Source: Gnomoniopsis sp. IMI 355080 (taxonomy: Eukaryota; Ascomycota; Sordariomycetes; Diaporthales; Gnomoniaceae). From it: a DNA stretch of 64,000 nt. The DNA lies in NCBI GenBank assembly GCA_027946555.1, contig JAPEVC010000003.1, positions 301,738-365,737 on the forward strand, in the 5' to 3' direction. The notes beneath the pieces were generated by a model, which saw nothing but the letters and a program-made list of their open reading frames with translations, did no database searches and had not been told where the DNA came from. Numbering within the stretch: position 1 is the stretch's first letter; every line of letters starts with the position of its first letter. The translations under genes were made by a program, and so were the position numbers. This document shows, piece by piece, positions 1 to 10,313 of this stretch.

Positions 1-584
1 AGGAGTCACAATCCGAATCACTATCGGATCCGGTGTCATTGCCGCTCTGTAGGTACATGTGTCAGCACCTCTGCTGGACTGAAATATCGTGAAGCGGAGA
101 GGAAACCTGCCTGTTCCTTGCTGGTCTTTTGCTTGGGTCCGTAGCTCTGGAAACTCCGCACTGTCTCTTCTTTATAATGACCCTCCTCAACATCCTCTGA
201 CTTGTGTTTCTTGTCGATTTCCGAGAACCCAACCTGCACAACCTTCAAAGGCGTTGCTTGATGGTGTGACGAAGGTAGCTTCGCAGTATCAAGAACCCAG
301 TGTGCATCTCCAAGGCGCTCGGCCATCCTATCTATCGCAGCCTGCCGCTTGCGGTCTTCCTCGTCCAGGGCAGCTTGGGCGACTTGTTGATCAACAACGT
401 AGCTTGGTGTCTCCGGCGCACTCGGCGACGACCGAACTCCGGTTCTCCGGCGTTTCGAAGGGTGGTCCTCGCCAGAGACCGCGGTCTGTGTGCTCGGTGT
501 GGTGGGCGATTTGGCTGCGGCAGCCCGCTGCATGAACTTCATAGTAAGAAGCCTATGAGAGGCGCCTCCGGGAGTGGAAGCCAT
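1..584 (-). CDS. MPP6: Nuclear exosome cofactor Mpp6 (MPHOSPH6 family), partial at the window edge
   Basis: Small RNA-binding cofactor that helps the nuclear exosome and Mtr4 process and degrade RNA. The start at 584 gives a short leader, then the family hallmark MKFMQR at residues 15-20, a basic KRRR stretch near residue 45, a conserved HWVLD motif near residue 95, and a VGFSEIDKKHKSEDVEE-like block near 117-133. The uninterrupted frame stops at 36-38. A better model uses a GC-AG intron at 47-110 (donor CAG/GCAGGT, branch GCTGAC, acceptor ACAG). It keeps phase 0 and leads into an acidic frame (S-G-N-D-T-G-S-D-S-D-S-D) that runs off the left edge. The family assignment is strong; the C-terminal model is inference. 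It is divergent from the complex I subunit gene across 390 bases. Confidence 0.8.
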
Positions 585-974
585 GGCGCTTGATTTGTTG
601 AGTTTGAGGACGCGCGAGTGTTTGCACTTGGAGGAGCGACAATCAGAAGCGAAACAAGATCGCAGAATCGAGTGAATGCAACCCAGACCGCTAGAGACTG
701 TCGACCAGACACTGTAGGTTCCGACGTTGGAGAGTGAATTAGTTTGAAAGCGAGGTGTTGAGGGCGCGCGGACGTGGTCGTGGTGGACGAATCTTTTCTG
801 GATATTGTAGATCGGGGATCCCTGTTAGAAAAGTGGGTCTCAACCTGCGAATCAGATTACCGCTAGTAAGCCGCAATTGGGGCCCTGACCGTGACGTCCG
901 AGACGACTTGAAGCTCAAGATCGCGGCTTCGCAAAACCTCCGCGACAACGACAACAAAGACACGAGCACGCAAA
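585..974. promoter_or_regulatory. Divergent intergenic region between mpp6 and the complex I subunit gene
   Basis: 390 bases separate two start codons that point away from each other, so both promoters and 5' leaders must lie here. I see no gene and no clear TATA box. The role is inferred from the layout. Confidence 0.5.
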
Positions 975-1667
975 ATGATGTCCGCAGCCAGCCTCCGATC
1001 AGCCCGCGGGCTGGCACGCCTCGCCCAGCGGTCCTTCACCACAACTGCCCGTCAATTGGAGGAGAAGGCCGTCACGCCTGCCTCGACTCAGTCACCTGTG
1101 CCAAAGCTGGACAGCCAGACGCCCGCCGAGTTGCCCCAGGCGCCCAACAGGAAGGAGATTTGGTCAAGAAGTCAGAGACCTCGGAAAGACGCCATGGTTG
1201 GGCCCCGATTCGAGCAGACAGACTTTGATCTGCAGGTGCGTACAGAGACAAATGCCACGAAGTTGGGGGAATGAGAAAAGGGAGCAAAGGTGCTGATGAA
1301 TCCCCATGTCACAGCCTTCGAGCTATGCCGCGATAGAGCTCATCCACAAGCAGCCTGTTCGTTGGACGCACGACCGCGTGGTAGCATGCGACGGTGGCGG
1401 TGGCCCTGCTGGACACCCGCGCATCTTCATCAACACGGACAAGCCCGAGATTGCGGTCTGCAATTATTGCGGTTTGCCATTTGTATGTCAACTTCCACTC
1501 GAGCACACTCACATTAGAACACAGTATCGTACTGACCGAGGGTGACATAGGCCAATGAGCACCACAGGGCACACCTCGAGTCGCTGCCACAGACATCATA
1601 CCCGCTGGAGGACACTGAGGGAGTGGGTGCTGTTCCGCCTCTGTCGAGGCCTGAACCTCCCCACTAG
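975..1667 (+). CDS. NDUFS6: NADH:ubiquinone oxidoreductase 13-kDa zinc subunit (NDUFS6 type), mitochondrial
   Basis: Accessory subunit of respiratory complex I at the peripheral arm, holding a zinc ion. Three exons (975-1235, 1315-1482, 1551-1667) give 181 residues. Both introns start GTGCGT or GTATGT, have CTGATGA or CTGACCG branch points, and keep phase 0. Residues 1-30 are rich in Arg, Ser and Ala with no acidic residue, as in a mitochondrial presequence. The zf-CHCC domain lies at about 105-150: Cys112, the GGGGPAGHP loop with His121, Cys136 and Cys139 in CNYCGLPF, followed by ANEHHRAH after the second junction. All four zinc ligands are present. The family is recognised from the GGGG-GHP and CxYCGLxF signatures. 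Two Met codons stand together at 975 and 978. Confidence 0.92.
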
Positions 1668-2512
1668 AAGTGCCATATTTCCATGACATCGTGTACATAG
1701 AACTGTGAGAATAGAATCGAGTTCAATTTTGAGCGACCGGCAAGGACATGTCCTTGATTACAACCAAAACAAAAGATTTGCGGTCAGCACAGTCAGGTCT
1801 TGTGAACTCAACACAAAAGCGTTCCGTCTTCCCCAGAGGAGATCCGCATAGAACAACTTCTCACCAGCGACACCCGTTACGACGCAGCTATGCATATTGC
1901 TGTAGAGAAGTCATGACTCAAGCTATCAAGTTAAGAACAGCCACCGAAAGACGGACTACGATCTGAAAGGGGTCAAATCTACAAGCGCAGACTTGGATGA
2001 AATAGGCGCATCGAACAACATTTTCGATTTCAAGGCACACAGTAAAAATTAATACCTTCACGATGAGTAATGCCGCAGAGAGTGTCCATGAACAGGGTTG
2101 GCATAATGTGAAAAGGATCTCAAACCCGTAAGTGGCGACTGAGACCTTAAAATTGCATCTTGAGGCCATTCACCAGATTCTCGCAGAAAAGTGTTGCCAA
2201 TCGCTTGATGCTTGATTCCGCCGCTTTGGAGGGTGCTTTCAGTCGCAGAGACTACCTGATAATCACAGATTCCCCACCCCCTCAAAGACTTCTCGATTGG
2301 GCATCAGACTGAAATGGATGCCTTTAATTAACACAAGACGGATAGCTACTCACCACCCGTTAAAGGGCACTTAAGCTACCGCACAAGCCCTCTTTATGTG
2401 TGCTCTTCGGCAGCTAAGCCTGGGGCCACACCGTCACAAGGCATTGGGGGCCGTGAGCCCCCAGCCATCGCTTGAGTCCTGTTTCTTGCACTCATGGGTA
2501 GGTTACCAATCG
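1668..2512. other. Convergent intergenic region, no gene seen
   Basis: About 845 bases between the 3' end of the complex I subunit gene and the end of the readable frame of the RGG/RRM gene. Only short unsupported reading frames are present. It should hold both 3' untranslated regions. Confidence 0.5.
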
Positions 2513-2863
2513 CTAGTGCCAACGGCGCCAATCATCTTGGTCGTTTTGATCGGGGGTTTGCTGATGGTATGGAGTGCCCTCCCAGCATCCACGACCATCT
2601 TGTACTTGTTGTCGGTCTGCTTCATGCATATTGTCTGGGAACAGCTCGCGTTCCCAACGTCCATCAGCTTGTACTGCAAGGGCTTCGTTTTCGTGGTATG
2701 CCGAGCATCCATCCCTCCCTACACCCGCGCCATTCTGGTCTGTACGGTCTTGGTTGGAACGGGTGTCCCAAGAACGGTCCTGCCTGCCGTAGCTAGGACT
2801 TTGGTCAAAGTGACCGCCCAGATATGAGTCGGAATCCCGGTTGTCGTATGCACCATTTCGATT
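2513..2863 (-). other. In-frame open extension downstream of the TAG of the RGG/RRM gene
   Basis: Directly after the TAG at 2864-2866 the same frame stays open for 116 codons, ending with a TAG at 2513-2515. The translation is rich in Asp, Asn, Gln, Arg, Gly and Tyr (it begins N-R-N-G-A-Y-D-N-R-D-S-D and contains S-Y-G-R-Q-D-R-S-W-D), like the RGG tail just upstream. A weak 69-base intron at 2799-2867 (donor GTAGAA, acceptor CAAAG) would remove the stop and keep the frame. Otherwise this is readthrough, a nonsense allele or a base error. It may also be a chance open frame, since an opposite-strand frame overlaps it. Confidence 0.5.
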
Positions 2864-4054
2864 CTACCGTTTGTTGCCACCTCGACCACCTCGGAATCCT
2901 CGTCCTCTCCGGTTGTTGTTGTTGTTGTTGTTGCTGTTGTTTGTGGTGTTTTTCTTCACAAGTTGGTCGCTGTACAAGCCGCTGTCACTATTGCCATGAT
3001 CCACTGGCAGTGGTTCAAAACCCATCGATCCATCCACAAGGACTCCGTTAGTTTGCGAAGGCTGTGATCTGAAGCCCGTTGGGGCTGGCGCTGGTCTCGA
3101 TTCCATGACAAACAATTGAAAGCCTCTACCGGTCCGCTCATCGTAGTCGGTCTAAATACCAGTGTCAGCCCCTGTCACGTGCTTGAATGTTCCGACAGAT
3201 TAAACTAGTTCGAGACCTACCCATTGTTGGTGGAATTCACCTATGCGATCGGCATCCTCTTTACTGTCGCAGAGAATGTCGACAATGACCTTTGGGCTTG
3301 ACTGAAGGACTCGGCAGCTATGCACCGAAATACCCTTGGCGCGCATGGCTTCCTCGACATCTGCGGCTGATGTGCCAGGCGCAAAGCCTCTAACTTCCAC
3401 AACATGCGGGCCAGCGATCCCTTTGATAGTCATTCCTCCGACCGGTCGTGGGGCCTGTTGGCGTGGGCCTCCTCTAGCTGCGGCGCCGTTGAATTGCATA
3501 CCTCCTCCTCGTGTGACGCCATTGCCCTTGTTAATTCTATTAGGTACGATGTTGACCTGAGCTTGAGCGGGGTTTGGTTTTGTTGAAAATAGCGCGTCCG
3601 CAAGGCCTTGCGCATTGCGCGTAGCACGCGTGTCGGCCCGGGGACCTGTGGGAGGGGCGATGGCGCTACGGTCGTTGCTGCGGGCAGAGAGACTGTTGGG
3701 CTTTGCCGCGAAGGTAGAGGAGCTCAGTCTCTGCTAAACAAATGCGACCCGTCAGTCCCTATCAAGTTGCGATAGCCACGCTGTGCTGGAATGTGGCGCG
3801 TACCTTGTTCACTCCTGCGCGCTTTGCCAGAGAACCACCCGCGCCGCCCGCCTTCTTGGCTCCTATGGGGCGGTTCTTGCCAAAGATCTTGTCTGCGGCA
3901 TCTTGGACCTTCTTGCGCTCTCGACCTGAGTTTCGTTGTGAGGTCAGAAAAGCAGTCGGCTCGAAACAAACGTGCGTAGCGATGAAAGCTTACCCTCGGT
4001 GATAATCTTTTGCAAGTCGACTGCAGGCTGCTTTGCCTTCTTCTCCTTCGCCAT
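2864..4054 (-). CDS. RRM-like RNA-binding protein with Asn/RGG tail
   Basis: Four exons: 3994-4054, 3804-3925, 3221-3730 and 2864-3151. The introns have donors GTAAGC, GTACGC and GTAGGT and acceptors CTCAG, AGCAG and TTTAG. They give 326 residues up to the TAG. The N terminus is Lys-rich (MAKEKKAKQP). A predicted RRM-type fold lies at about 150-245, with HVVEVRGFAPGTSAADVEEAM as strand 1 and helix 1, and KVIVDILCDSKEDADRI as the RNP1-like strand and helix 2. The third intron falls inside it. The tail has a run of Asn codons (GTT repeats on the plus strand, 2916-2940) followed by RRGRGFRGGRGG. RGG boxes usually bind RNA or mediate mRNP assembly. I do not recognise the orthologue. See the extension feature at 2513-2863 for the true C terminus. 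Confidence 0.8.
2916..2940. repeat. GTT/CAA trinucleotide repeat inside the RGG/RRM gene
   Basis: A run of GTT on the plus strand, broken by one GCT, encodes the poly-Asn stretch on the minus strand. It is a likely length-variable microsatellite. Confidence 0.85.
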
Positions 4055-4446
4055 GTTGGAATGGCGCGACGAATATGTTTGGTCTGTTATGAGTTATCTG
4101 GCTATCGTGAGATCAGACGGGAAGTATGGTTAGAGTTGCATGTGGTAAGGAGACTGAATTGCACGACGGAAGTGATTGAAGGTTTGAGGCTACTGTGTAG
4201 CATTGCAGAGCTGATCCCTTCCAGATGTGATTCCTCCAGGTGCGTGTGGTATAGCTAGGCACCCCTGTCGGCATTAAGCATGGGTTTCTGGCGTCACAAG
4301 GAACCTTGTCACTGACACTTGCAGAGGAACCTGTAAAAGCAGCCTCACTATCAAGAATATAACATCTGTCCCCACACGTCAACCTCTTTCTAGCTACCGT
4401 GTCTCGAACAAGACATCTTTTCTCTAGCCTTGCAATTCTAGTCCCA
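4055..4446. promoter_or_regulatory. Divergent intergenic region between the RGG/RRM gene and use1
   Basis: 392 bases between two start codons facing away from each other; presumed shared promoter. A frame upstream of use1 opens at 4399 in the same register, so a longer Use1 N terminus is possible, but 4447 fits the compact start better. Confidence 0.45.
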
Positions 4447-5552
4447 ATGGCTCGTCTTGGATTTGATCCTTTGGCTCCTCCAACAAGGACACAATCCGTG
4501 AACCCCATGGCTGACTTGGATCGCCTCCTCGGCCGCCTCCAGCAGACGATCCTCAGAGCAGATGCTGAGCGGGAACGGAGACTCAGAGATAGCGAATATG
4601 AACGGCAGAAGCTTTCATTCGTAAGGCGCAAATGCACGGCGGTTCAACGGAAACGCAGAAGCTAATGACTTGCTGGTCACAGAATATTGATTATGCCCGA
4701 ACGCTACTTACGAGAATGGAACAAGATGCATTCGGGATCAAAGTCCTAACAAGGAAGCAAGAGACACAGGCGGAATTGAACCGAAAGCGAGATCTCCTGG
4801 ATAATTTGACGTACCGGTTGAAAGAGGTCGAAGAACTCAGTGCGCATACGGTCGATGACGAGGACACCAGCTCCGAGGGCGACGACTACCTGAACGAGAT
4901 CATCATGACCCCGAGCGATAGCATAGACTCGAGGTTCACAGATGTACCTACACAAGGCACCGGAGATGATGAAGACGAGCAAGCGGAAAGGCCAAGGCAG
5001 ATACACTTAGCAAGTCAGGGAGGCCACGGACAGAAAGTAGAGACCCTGGATGAGTTCTTGTCAGAGAAACCCGATGTCGTCACGACGCAAAGTTTGCGGC
5101 CACGAGGAAAGCCGCCTGCACCGTCAGATCCCGAGAAACAGGCACACCATATCGACACGGCTCAGACCACCGGCGCGACGAGGTCTCTCCTCTTTGGTGA
5201 ACACGCGAAGGATGTCGCTGGGGTGGCCACCAGCGAGGCGATCCTTGATCACCAGCGCAAAGAGCAGGAGATCGTGACGGAAGATCTCCTCAGAATGGCC
5301 AGCCAGCTGAAGTTGTCCTCTCAGAAGTTTGGCGAGGCTTTGCAGGAGGACACGGAGATACTTAATCGAGCTGGGGAGGGTCTCAGCAAAAATGAGCTGA
5401 GCCTCGAGGCAGCCGCAAGGAGGATGGGCGCAATCACGAAGATGACGGAGGGCAAGGGGTGGTACGGCAGGATCATGCTATATGCGTGGATATACGGATT
5501 GATGGTGGTTTTGGTGTTGCTTGTATTTGTGCTACCAAAGTTACGGTTCTGA
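4447..5552 (+). CDS. USE1: SNARE protein Use1 (ER, Golgi-to-ER retrieval)
   Basis: ER-anchored SNARE that works with Ufe1, Sec20 and Sec22 and the Dsl1 tether to receive COPI vesicles. Two exons (4447-4620 and 4683-5552; donor GTAAGG, acceptor TCACAG, phase 0) encode 347 residues. An N-terminal helical region with a coiled-coil character (about 20-120) is followed by an acidic linker. The SNARE motif is at about 255-315, and a C-terminal membrane anchor (LYAWIYGLMVVLVLLVFVL) is followed by only PKLRF, so it is tail-anchored. In the SNARE core, GEALQED places Asp281 where most SNAREs have Gln or Arg. An Asp zero layer is known for yeast Use1, which supports the call. An adjacent ATG at 4399 is the alternative start. 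Confidence 0.88.
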
Positions 5553-6127
5553 GCTTCGTTGAAAACCTTTGCATAGCAACAGCGAGGCACGGCGTACCTC
5601 TCCCTACATTTTGGATCAATACCAAGAGCATTAATGCGTCGTCGCTGTAAGTCCACATCTATCCTTCATGGCCTTTGGATTCACATGTTTAATCGTAACC
5701 AAATGGAGAAGCCGACCTATTTTTCCAGTCTCGAGCTCCCCCCGCCCCCCAACTTCCTCGCCATACGGTAGGGTACCAGTTGTCCGATGTGCCTGTAGAC
5801 GCCCATGATCCGGACGTTTAAGCACACCAGGCGCTGGGCTGAGAGCTCATCTTGCTTGCTAAAATCAGGTCGTATTCACTAGAATCCCATCATCGCTCGC
5901 CTGCCGAAAGATATTTCTAGCGCCATGCTCGACCAACTCAATCCCGACCCAAGCCAAACTCATTCCTCCATGTCCGCGCTTCAATACCAAATTCAGCAAA
6001 AACCACACATCGAGAAGGGAACTCTCTAGAAGCGCGATCCATACCAATGAATGACCACCCAGTATCAACTCCCCGTGAACATCCAGACTGCCTTCAAATT
6101 CTACGCCAAAAGCTAGGACAAGAATAG
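5553..6127. other. Convergent intergenic region, no gene seen
   Basis: 575 bases between the 3' ends of use1 and the BRCT-WGR gene. No supported reading frame. Confidence 0.5.
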
Positions 6128-7827
6128 TCAGTGCTTACTCGCGATCGAGCTTCTACTTCCTGGCTTGCTGGACGTCGTATTCCCCTCTTTCGCTGGACAT
6201 CTTCGGACGCTCGATAGTGAACGCTGACCAGTTTCCTTCAGCAGAGCCGATCTGCGGTCCCAAGCAGGACCTTGGCTTGGCGAATTGTCGCCAGTGTCCG
6301 AGTCCTCAACGTATTCGGATGACTTGAACTTGTTGCCCGCAATTTTGCTGACTTTGGTCCGATTCGCTGGGCCGAGAAACTCCTCTGCCCGTCTCTTCAA
6401 TGAAATTGGCTCAGCGGACTTCCGAAACTTGCTCCGATAGACTTCCTTCAGCTTGCCTTTCTGAGCTCTGTCACAGGTGACTCGGGGCTTAGATGCCTTC
6501 CTATTGATTAGCCAGTCGTTCATAGAGGCACTCGCTGGGAAGAAGGAACGCCGCTCAAGTGGTACTTCACTTACATTTTGCTCGATTGGTCTCTGTCCCG
6601 GATTTGCCTGGGCGGCCGGCACGACATCTTTGGGCTTGACGTACTTTGGATGACCTGGGGCGAACTCAGGAGGAACTTGGCCGGTAGGCTCATTTTTGCC
6701 GGGGAGCTTGTACTGCCATTTGCCCAGCTGATTATTACCAGCCCTGACTAGGCGCTCATCCCAAGGATAACCCATCTTCGAACGGAAGGAAGTCTTGAAG
6801 AGCTCAAAAGCCTTCTGAAAGGTGCTAAGTGGGCTGTTGGTCTCTTTCAGGTTGATCTTTTCCTTGGCATCGTACTGGTAAGCACGAAACAGATAGGCCT
6901 TGTCAACGACATTTGGGGCCTTGAGAAGCAGCAAGACCCACTTCTCACCAGGCCTCTCCTTGTGTGTGAGCTTTATGCTATACTTGAACTCGTCCGTCTT
7001 GTCGCAGAAAACGCGGGGCCTTTGTTTGGCTTCAGAGGAAGGACCGGTAGCGAGGTCTGAAGCGGCGTTCGGTGTCTTCTGGGCCTGGGGCTTCTCTAGC
7101 ATGTCGGTTATCAGGATCTGGGTCTTGGTGTCTGATGCGGAAATCGGTCGCTGCTTGGACAGGATTTTCTTGTGGTGGGAAGTAGCCACCTTCTTGGAGA
7201 TTTTCGACTGTGTAAATACGCTGTTCAAGGACTTTCCCACTGCGGCGGCCGCCGGTTTCTCTTTGCTTTCTGGCTTCGGTGTACTTGACTTTGAAGTCTT
7301 TGGTTGAGTCTGATCTTGCTGCTTGATCTCGAACGCCTTTGAGATGCCTTCTTTCTCCGGAGTAGCCATCTCGTCAGATGACCTGCAATTTGCGACCCTT
7401 CGACGCTTGCTGCAGGCAACCGCAATTGCATTGGTGTCGCGAGGCTTGCCAGGGTGGTATACGGAGACGTCTTGAATAGCCTTGCCGGCTTCCCATGAGT
7501 CCTCCAGCCAGTCGTAGGTCACGATTTTGGCCTTCTCATTTCCCCGTCTATCTTTCTGAACAAACTTGACTAATCGCATGTAATGGCATCAGTCACCTTC
7601 ATTATAGCAGATCATATTGTGGGAGACTTACCTGCATCATGGTCGGACTTGAACGCTGCCCTGCTGATGACCAAGTGAGTGATAGACTTGTTCATGTGCT
7701 CCCAGACGACTGTCATCTTCCGCTGCTTGCAGTATCTTTCGATGTCTGCATCTTCCCAGGTGGCAGGAGCAAAGATGTCCTGTCTGATATCGCCTGCGAT
7801 GCAAACGACACAGCTCTTGAGGGACAT
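6128..7827 (-). CDS. BRCT and WGR domain protein without a PARP catalytic domain
   Basis: Two exons (7632-7827 and 6128-7569; donor GTAAGT, branch GTGACTGAT, acceptor GATTAG, phase 1) give 545 residues. The N terminus (about 1-100) is a BRCT domain: VVCIAGDI, then ITHLVISR, then IVTYDWLEDSW, the usual C-terminal Trp helix. A basic, Ser/Pro/Lys-rich linker follows. A WGR domain lies at about 250-353 (YSIKLTHKE, KWVLLLLKAP, YLFRAYQY, then AFELFKTSFRSKMGYPWDER). The rest (about 355-545) is basic and looks disordered. Fungal poly(ADP-ribose) polymerases carry BRCT then WGR then regulatory and catalytic domains; the last two are absent here. A role in DNA-break binding or chromatin is inferred from the domains. 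The start MSLKSCVV begins directly at the BRCT strand. Confidence 0.85.
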
Positions 7828-8785
7828 GGCGAGATGGAAAGAGGTGAAGATAGCTAATTATTTCAACGCTGTGATAGAAGAGGGACAGATGAGCAGGCAA
7901 GAATTGAGCAGGCAAGAGATGAGAAGGCAAGAAGTGGGAAACCAGAAGTGGGCAGAGTGGTGAGAGGTTTGATACTGTACGAGCTGATTTGTCAATCAGA
8001 TACGCGGAGCTATTGCAAGCAGAAAGGACAGACCTTGGTCGAGTGCCGCCAGGCTTTGATCTGATTGAGTTGGCACACTTTCTGCTCAAGGTGCAAAAGA
8101 ACAAGAGGCTTGTTTTTCAAGGCGGAGACGACTCTCGAACGAGCAGGGCGGTGGTAGCCACTAAGACGATGACTGGAGTGATTGCAGTGACTGGGAGAGT
8201 GAGCACGGCGAATGCAGAGAAGCAAGAAAGTGGTATGTCTCTCAAAGGTCAGACTGGCCAGACTGTCCAGCCGTTTGGGGCAAACTAAAGGTATAGCGAA
8301 AGATGTAGAGGTGAAGAGGTTGGTTACTAATGTGAATATGCAGTCCGAGAAGGTAATTGTGTACCCGATGATGGCCTGGTAAATTCGCTGAAGGGAGATA
8401 AGAGAGAATTTCAAAGGGTAGTGGCCCTTGCTAACTATTGGACGACGCATAAATCGAGAAGAGGGCGAGAATGATGTCTTCTCTGGACTTGACTTGAGAT
8501 TCAGATCTCTGATCTAACGGCTGAAATGGCAACAGCTTTGCCTACCTACCTAGGTAGATATCCAGAGGTTCATACCAACTTGTTCGAGCCGTAGTCCCAC
8601 GGGTCACACAGGAAAGTAACAGATGCTACAACTGTTGGACCAACACTTGAGTTGGGGGATCAATTCGAAAGACAGGCGCTGCAGGTCAAGCAGCCTGCTC
8701 AAGTAGTAGCTTGACAGTGTAGATTGTGTGACGTATGAGTTTGACTCTTAACACCAATATACTAGTCTCAAAGCCTCGCATCAGC
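7828..8785. other. Intergenic region upstream of the BRCT-WGR gene, no gene seen
   Basis: 958 bases between the start of the BRCT-WGR gene and the 3' end of the ABM-like gene on the same strand. It contains the 15-base tandem repeat at 7891-7935 and a CCTACCTACCTAGGTAGA motif at 8541-8558. No supported coding frame. Confidence 0.5.
7891..7935. repeat. Three tandem copies of a 15-base unit
   Basis: Copies begin at 7891, 7906 and 7921, each GAGCAGGCAAGA or GAGAAGGCAAGA followed by three variable bases. On the sense strand of the BRCT-WGR gene they form a pyrimidine-rich tract 65-110 bases upstream of its start codon, probably in the promoter or 5' leader. Confidence 0.8.
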
Positions 8786-9480
8786 CTACACAACCTTCGT
8801 CAGCTTGACCAAACGCACGTGCGACTTCCCAAACTTTTCCAAGCTCTTCCCCTTGTCGGCGGCCGACGCCTTCACTGCCTCCGCGGCCGCTGCACTCTCC
8901 CATCCAGACACGGCCATGAATGCCTTCCCCTTCCCAACCTCAGGGACGTCAACTTCTTGGTGACCCCAACCGTGCGTTCCCGCGACGAACCCCGAGGGAT
9001 GGTCCCCCTTGACGAGCTCGGACCACACACCATCGAGCTCGGCCTGCTGGGCCGGTGGTACGACGATAATATTGAACATAACCACAGGCGCCTCGGCCAC
9101 GGCCGCGAAGTCGTTGTTGAACGCGAACACGTCGTGGTGCGCCTTGACCGCCGGGTTGGATTTGTCCTCGATGGCTGCGAGGGCCTCAAAAGCAGCCTTG
9201 TGATCCGCAGATTCGCGTGATTTCTGGAATGAATCCATGGAGTCCCATACTTGTTCGCGTAGGCATCTTTAGCTCGGCTGTGTGAGATTGGAAAACGGGC
9301 ACGGAACTCACTAGCTATCAATTCCACGTGGGTCGGCTCATTAGGATCAGTGGAAGTTGCATTGTAGGTATGGACAAGCCCTGGGGTCGAGAGGACTTTA
9401 CCACCCTTCTCAAACTCCTTGAGGGCCTCGGACGAACCGTCCTTTATGGGGATCCAAGCATGGGAGACGATGGAAGGCAT
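8786..9480 (-). CDS. Small ABM-like (dimeric alpha-beta barrel) protein, function unknown
   Basis: Two exons (9312-9480 and 8786-9249) give 210 residues. The donor is GTGAGT and the acceptor that keeps the frame is GCGAACAAG at 9250-9252. Nearer AG sites at 9263-9264 and 9280-9281 would shift the frame out of the long second exon. The halves look like two related alpha+beta modules. The first holds HAWIPIKDGSSEALKEFEKG, PGLVHTY and THVELI; the second holds MFNIIVVPPAQQAELDGVW, GFVAGTHGW and KAFMAVSGWES. The HVELI-x-WDSMDSF-x-SxxHK pattern is typical of ABM-type domains found in monooxygenases and stress-response barrels. The product is small, with no signal peptide and no membrane segment. 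I do not recognise a named orthologue, and enzymatic activity is not implied. Confidence 0.7.
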
Positions 9481-10313
9481 GTTCGCTAGATGATCGAGGT
9501 TGAATCTTACGTGCTTTTGCGTACGAAGTATTTATGCGTCGAGATTTTGGCTTCGCCAGGAAGCTGTGGTAGAGTCAAGTGTAGATATATCGCCGTCGAA
9601 GGTTGTGATAGCTGTTGTTGTGGAATACAGCTTCCATGGAATTGAGCCTGTACAGAAGCCCATTTATATACATTTCTAGCTACTCGTGCTAGCATTAGTG
9701 TCATGATCCTGAATCCCTTCCAGGAGGACTGCGGCGCGCGCTTGAGCATGAAACTCCATGGATTGATGTTACTTTGATGCGAATACGAGACAGAGAATCC
9801 TAGCATGATGCTGACGAGGTTCCCCATCCGGCAGCTTCAGACACAGAATTGAGCAGCGAACGTGCAATGACTTGAGCTATGCTAAGCATGGCATATGCCA
9901 AGAGCTGAATTTCATGCTCCCATCATAACAAGGGAGCTGCACATGAGTGTAATGCAAATTGCAATGTCCCTCGGATCATTCAATGCATCCGTGCCCGATT
10001 GAAAGACCCCTTGGCCAATTGTCAAGAATCGTCTGAGCCGATGTAGAAGCAAGCAGTCTTGTGGTTGCAGAGCGAGTTGTCGTCAATGCAAACAGCTAGA
10101 CCACGAGTCGGAAGCTTCCCTTCAGCATGAAACCACACCCCACTGTCTTGGAAGCTCAGCTTTGGAAGCTGCACATGCTTGAGCTTAATCGGGACTCGTC
10201 ACAGGAGTACTCGTATATACGGTAAATGCTATTTTGACGAAGTTCACGGCGATAATATGCGCAGAGACTTTTCTTTCCCGAGTAAGCTTGTAAACGAGTA
10301 TTACGATGGGCCC
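9481..10313. other. Intergenic region, no gene seen
   Basis: 833 bases between the ABM-like gene's start and the 3' end of trpC, both on the minus strand. Only short frames; it should hold the ABM gene promoter and the trpC 3' region. Confidence 0.5.

Noticed and set aside
2396..2827. 143-codon plus-strand hydrophobic frame
   Set aside because: Lacks an ATG near a plausible start context and lies opposite the better-supported extension of the RGG/RRM gene; not excluded completely.
4113..4637. 174-codon minus-strand frame over the use1 promoter and first exon
   Set aside because: Ser/Arg/Cys-rich chance frame, antisense to use1.
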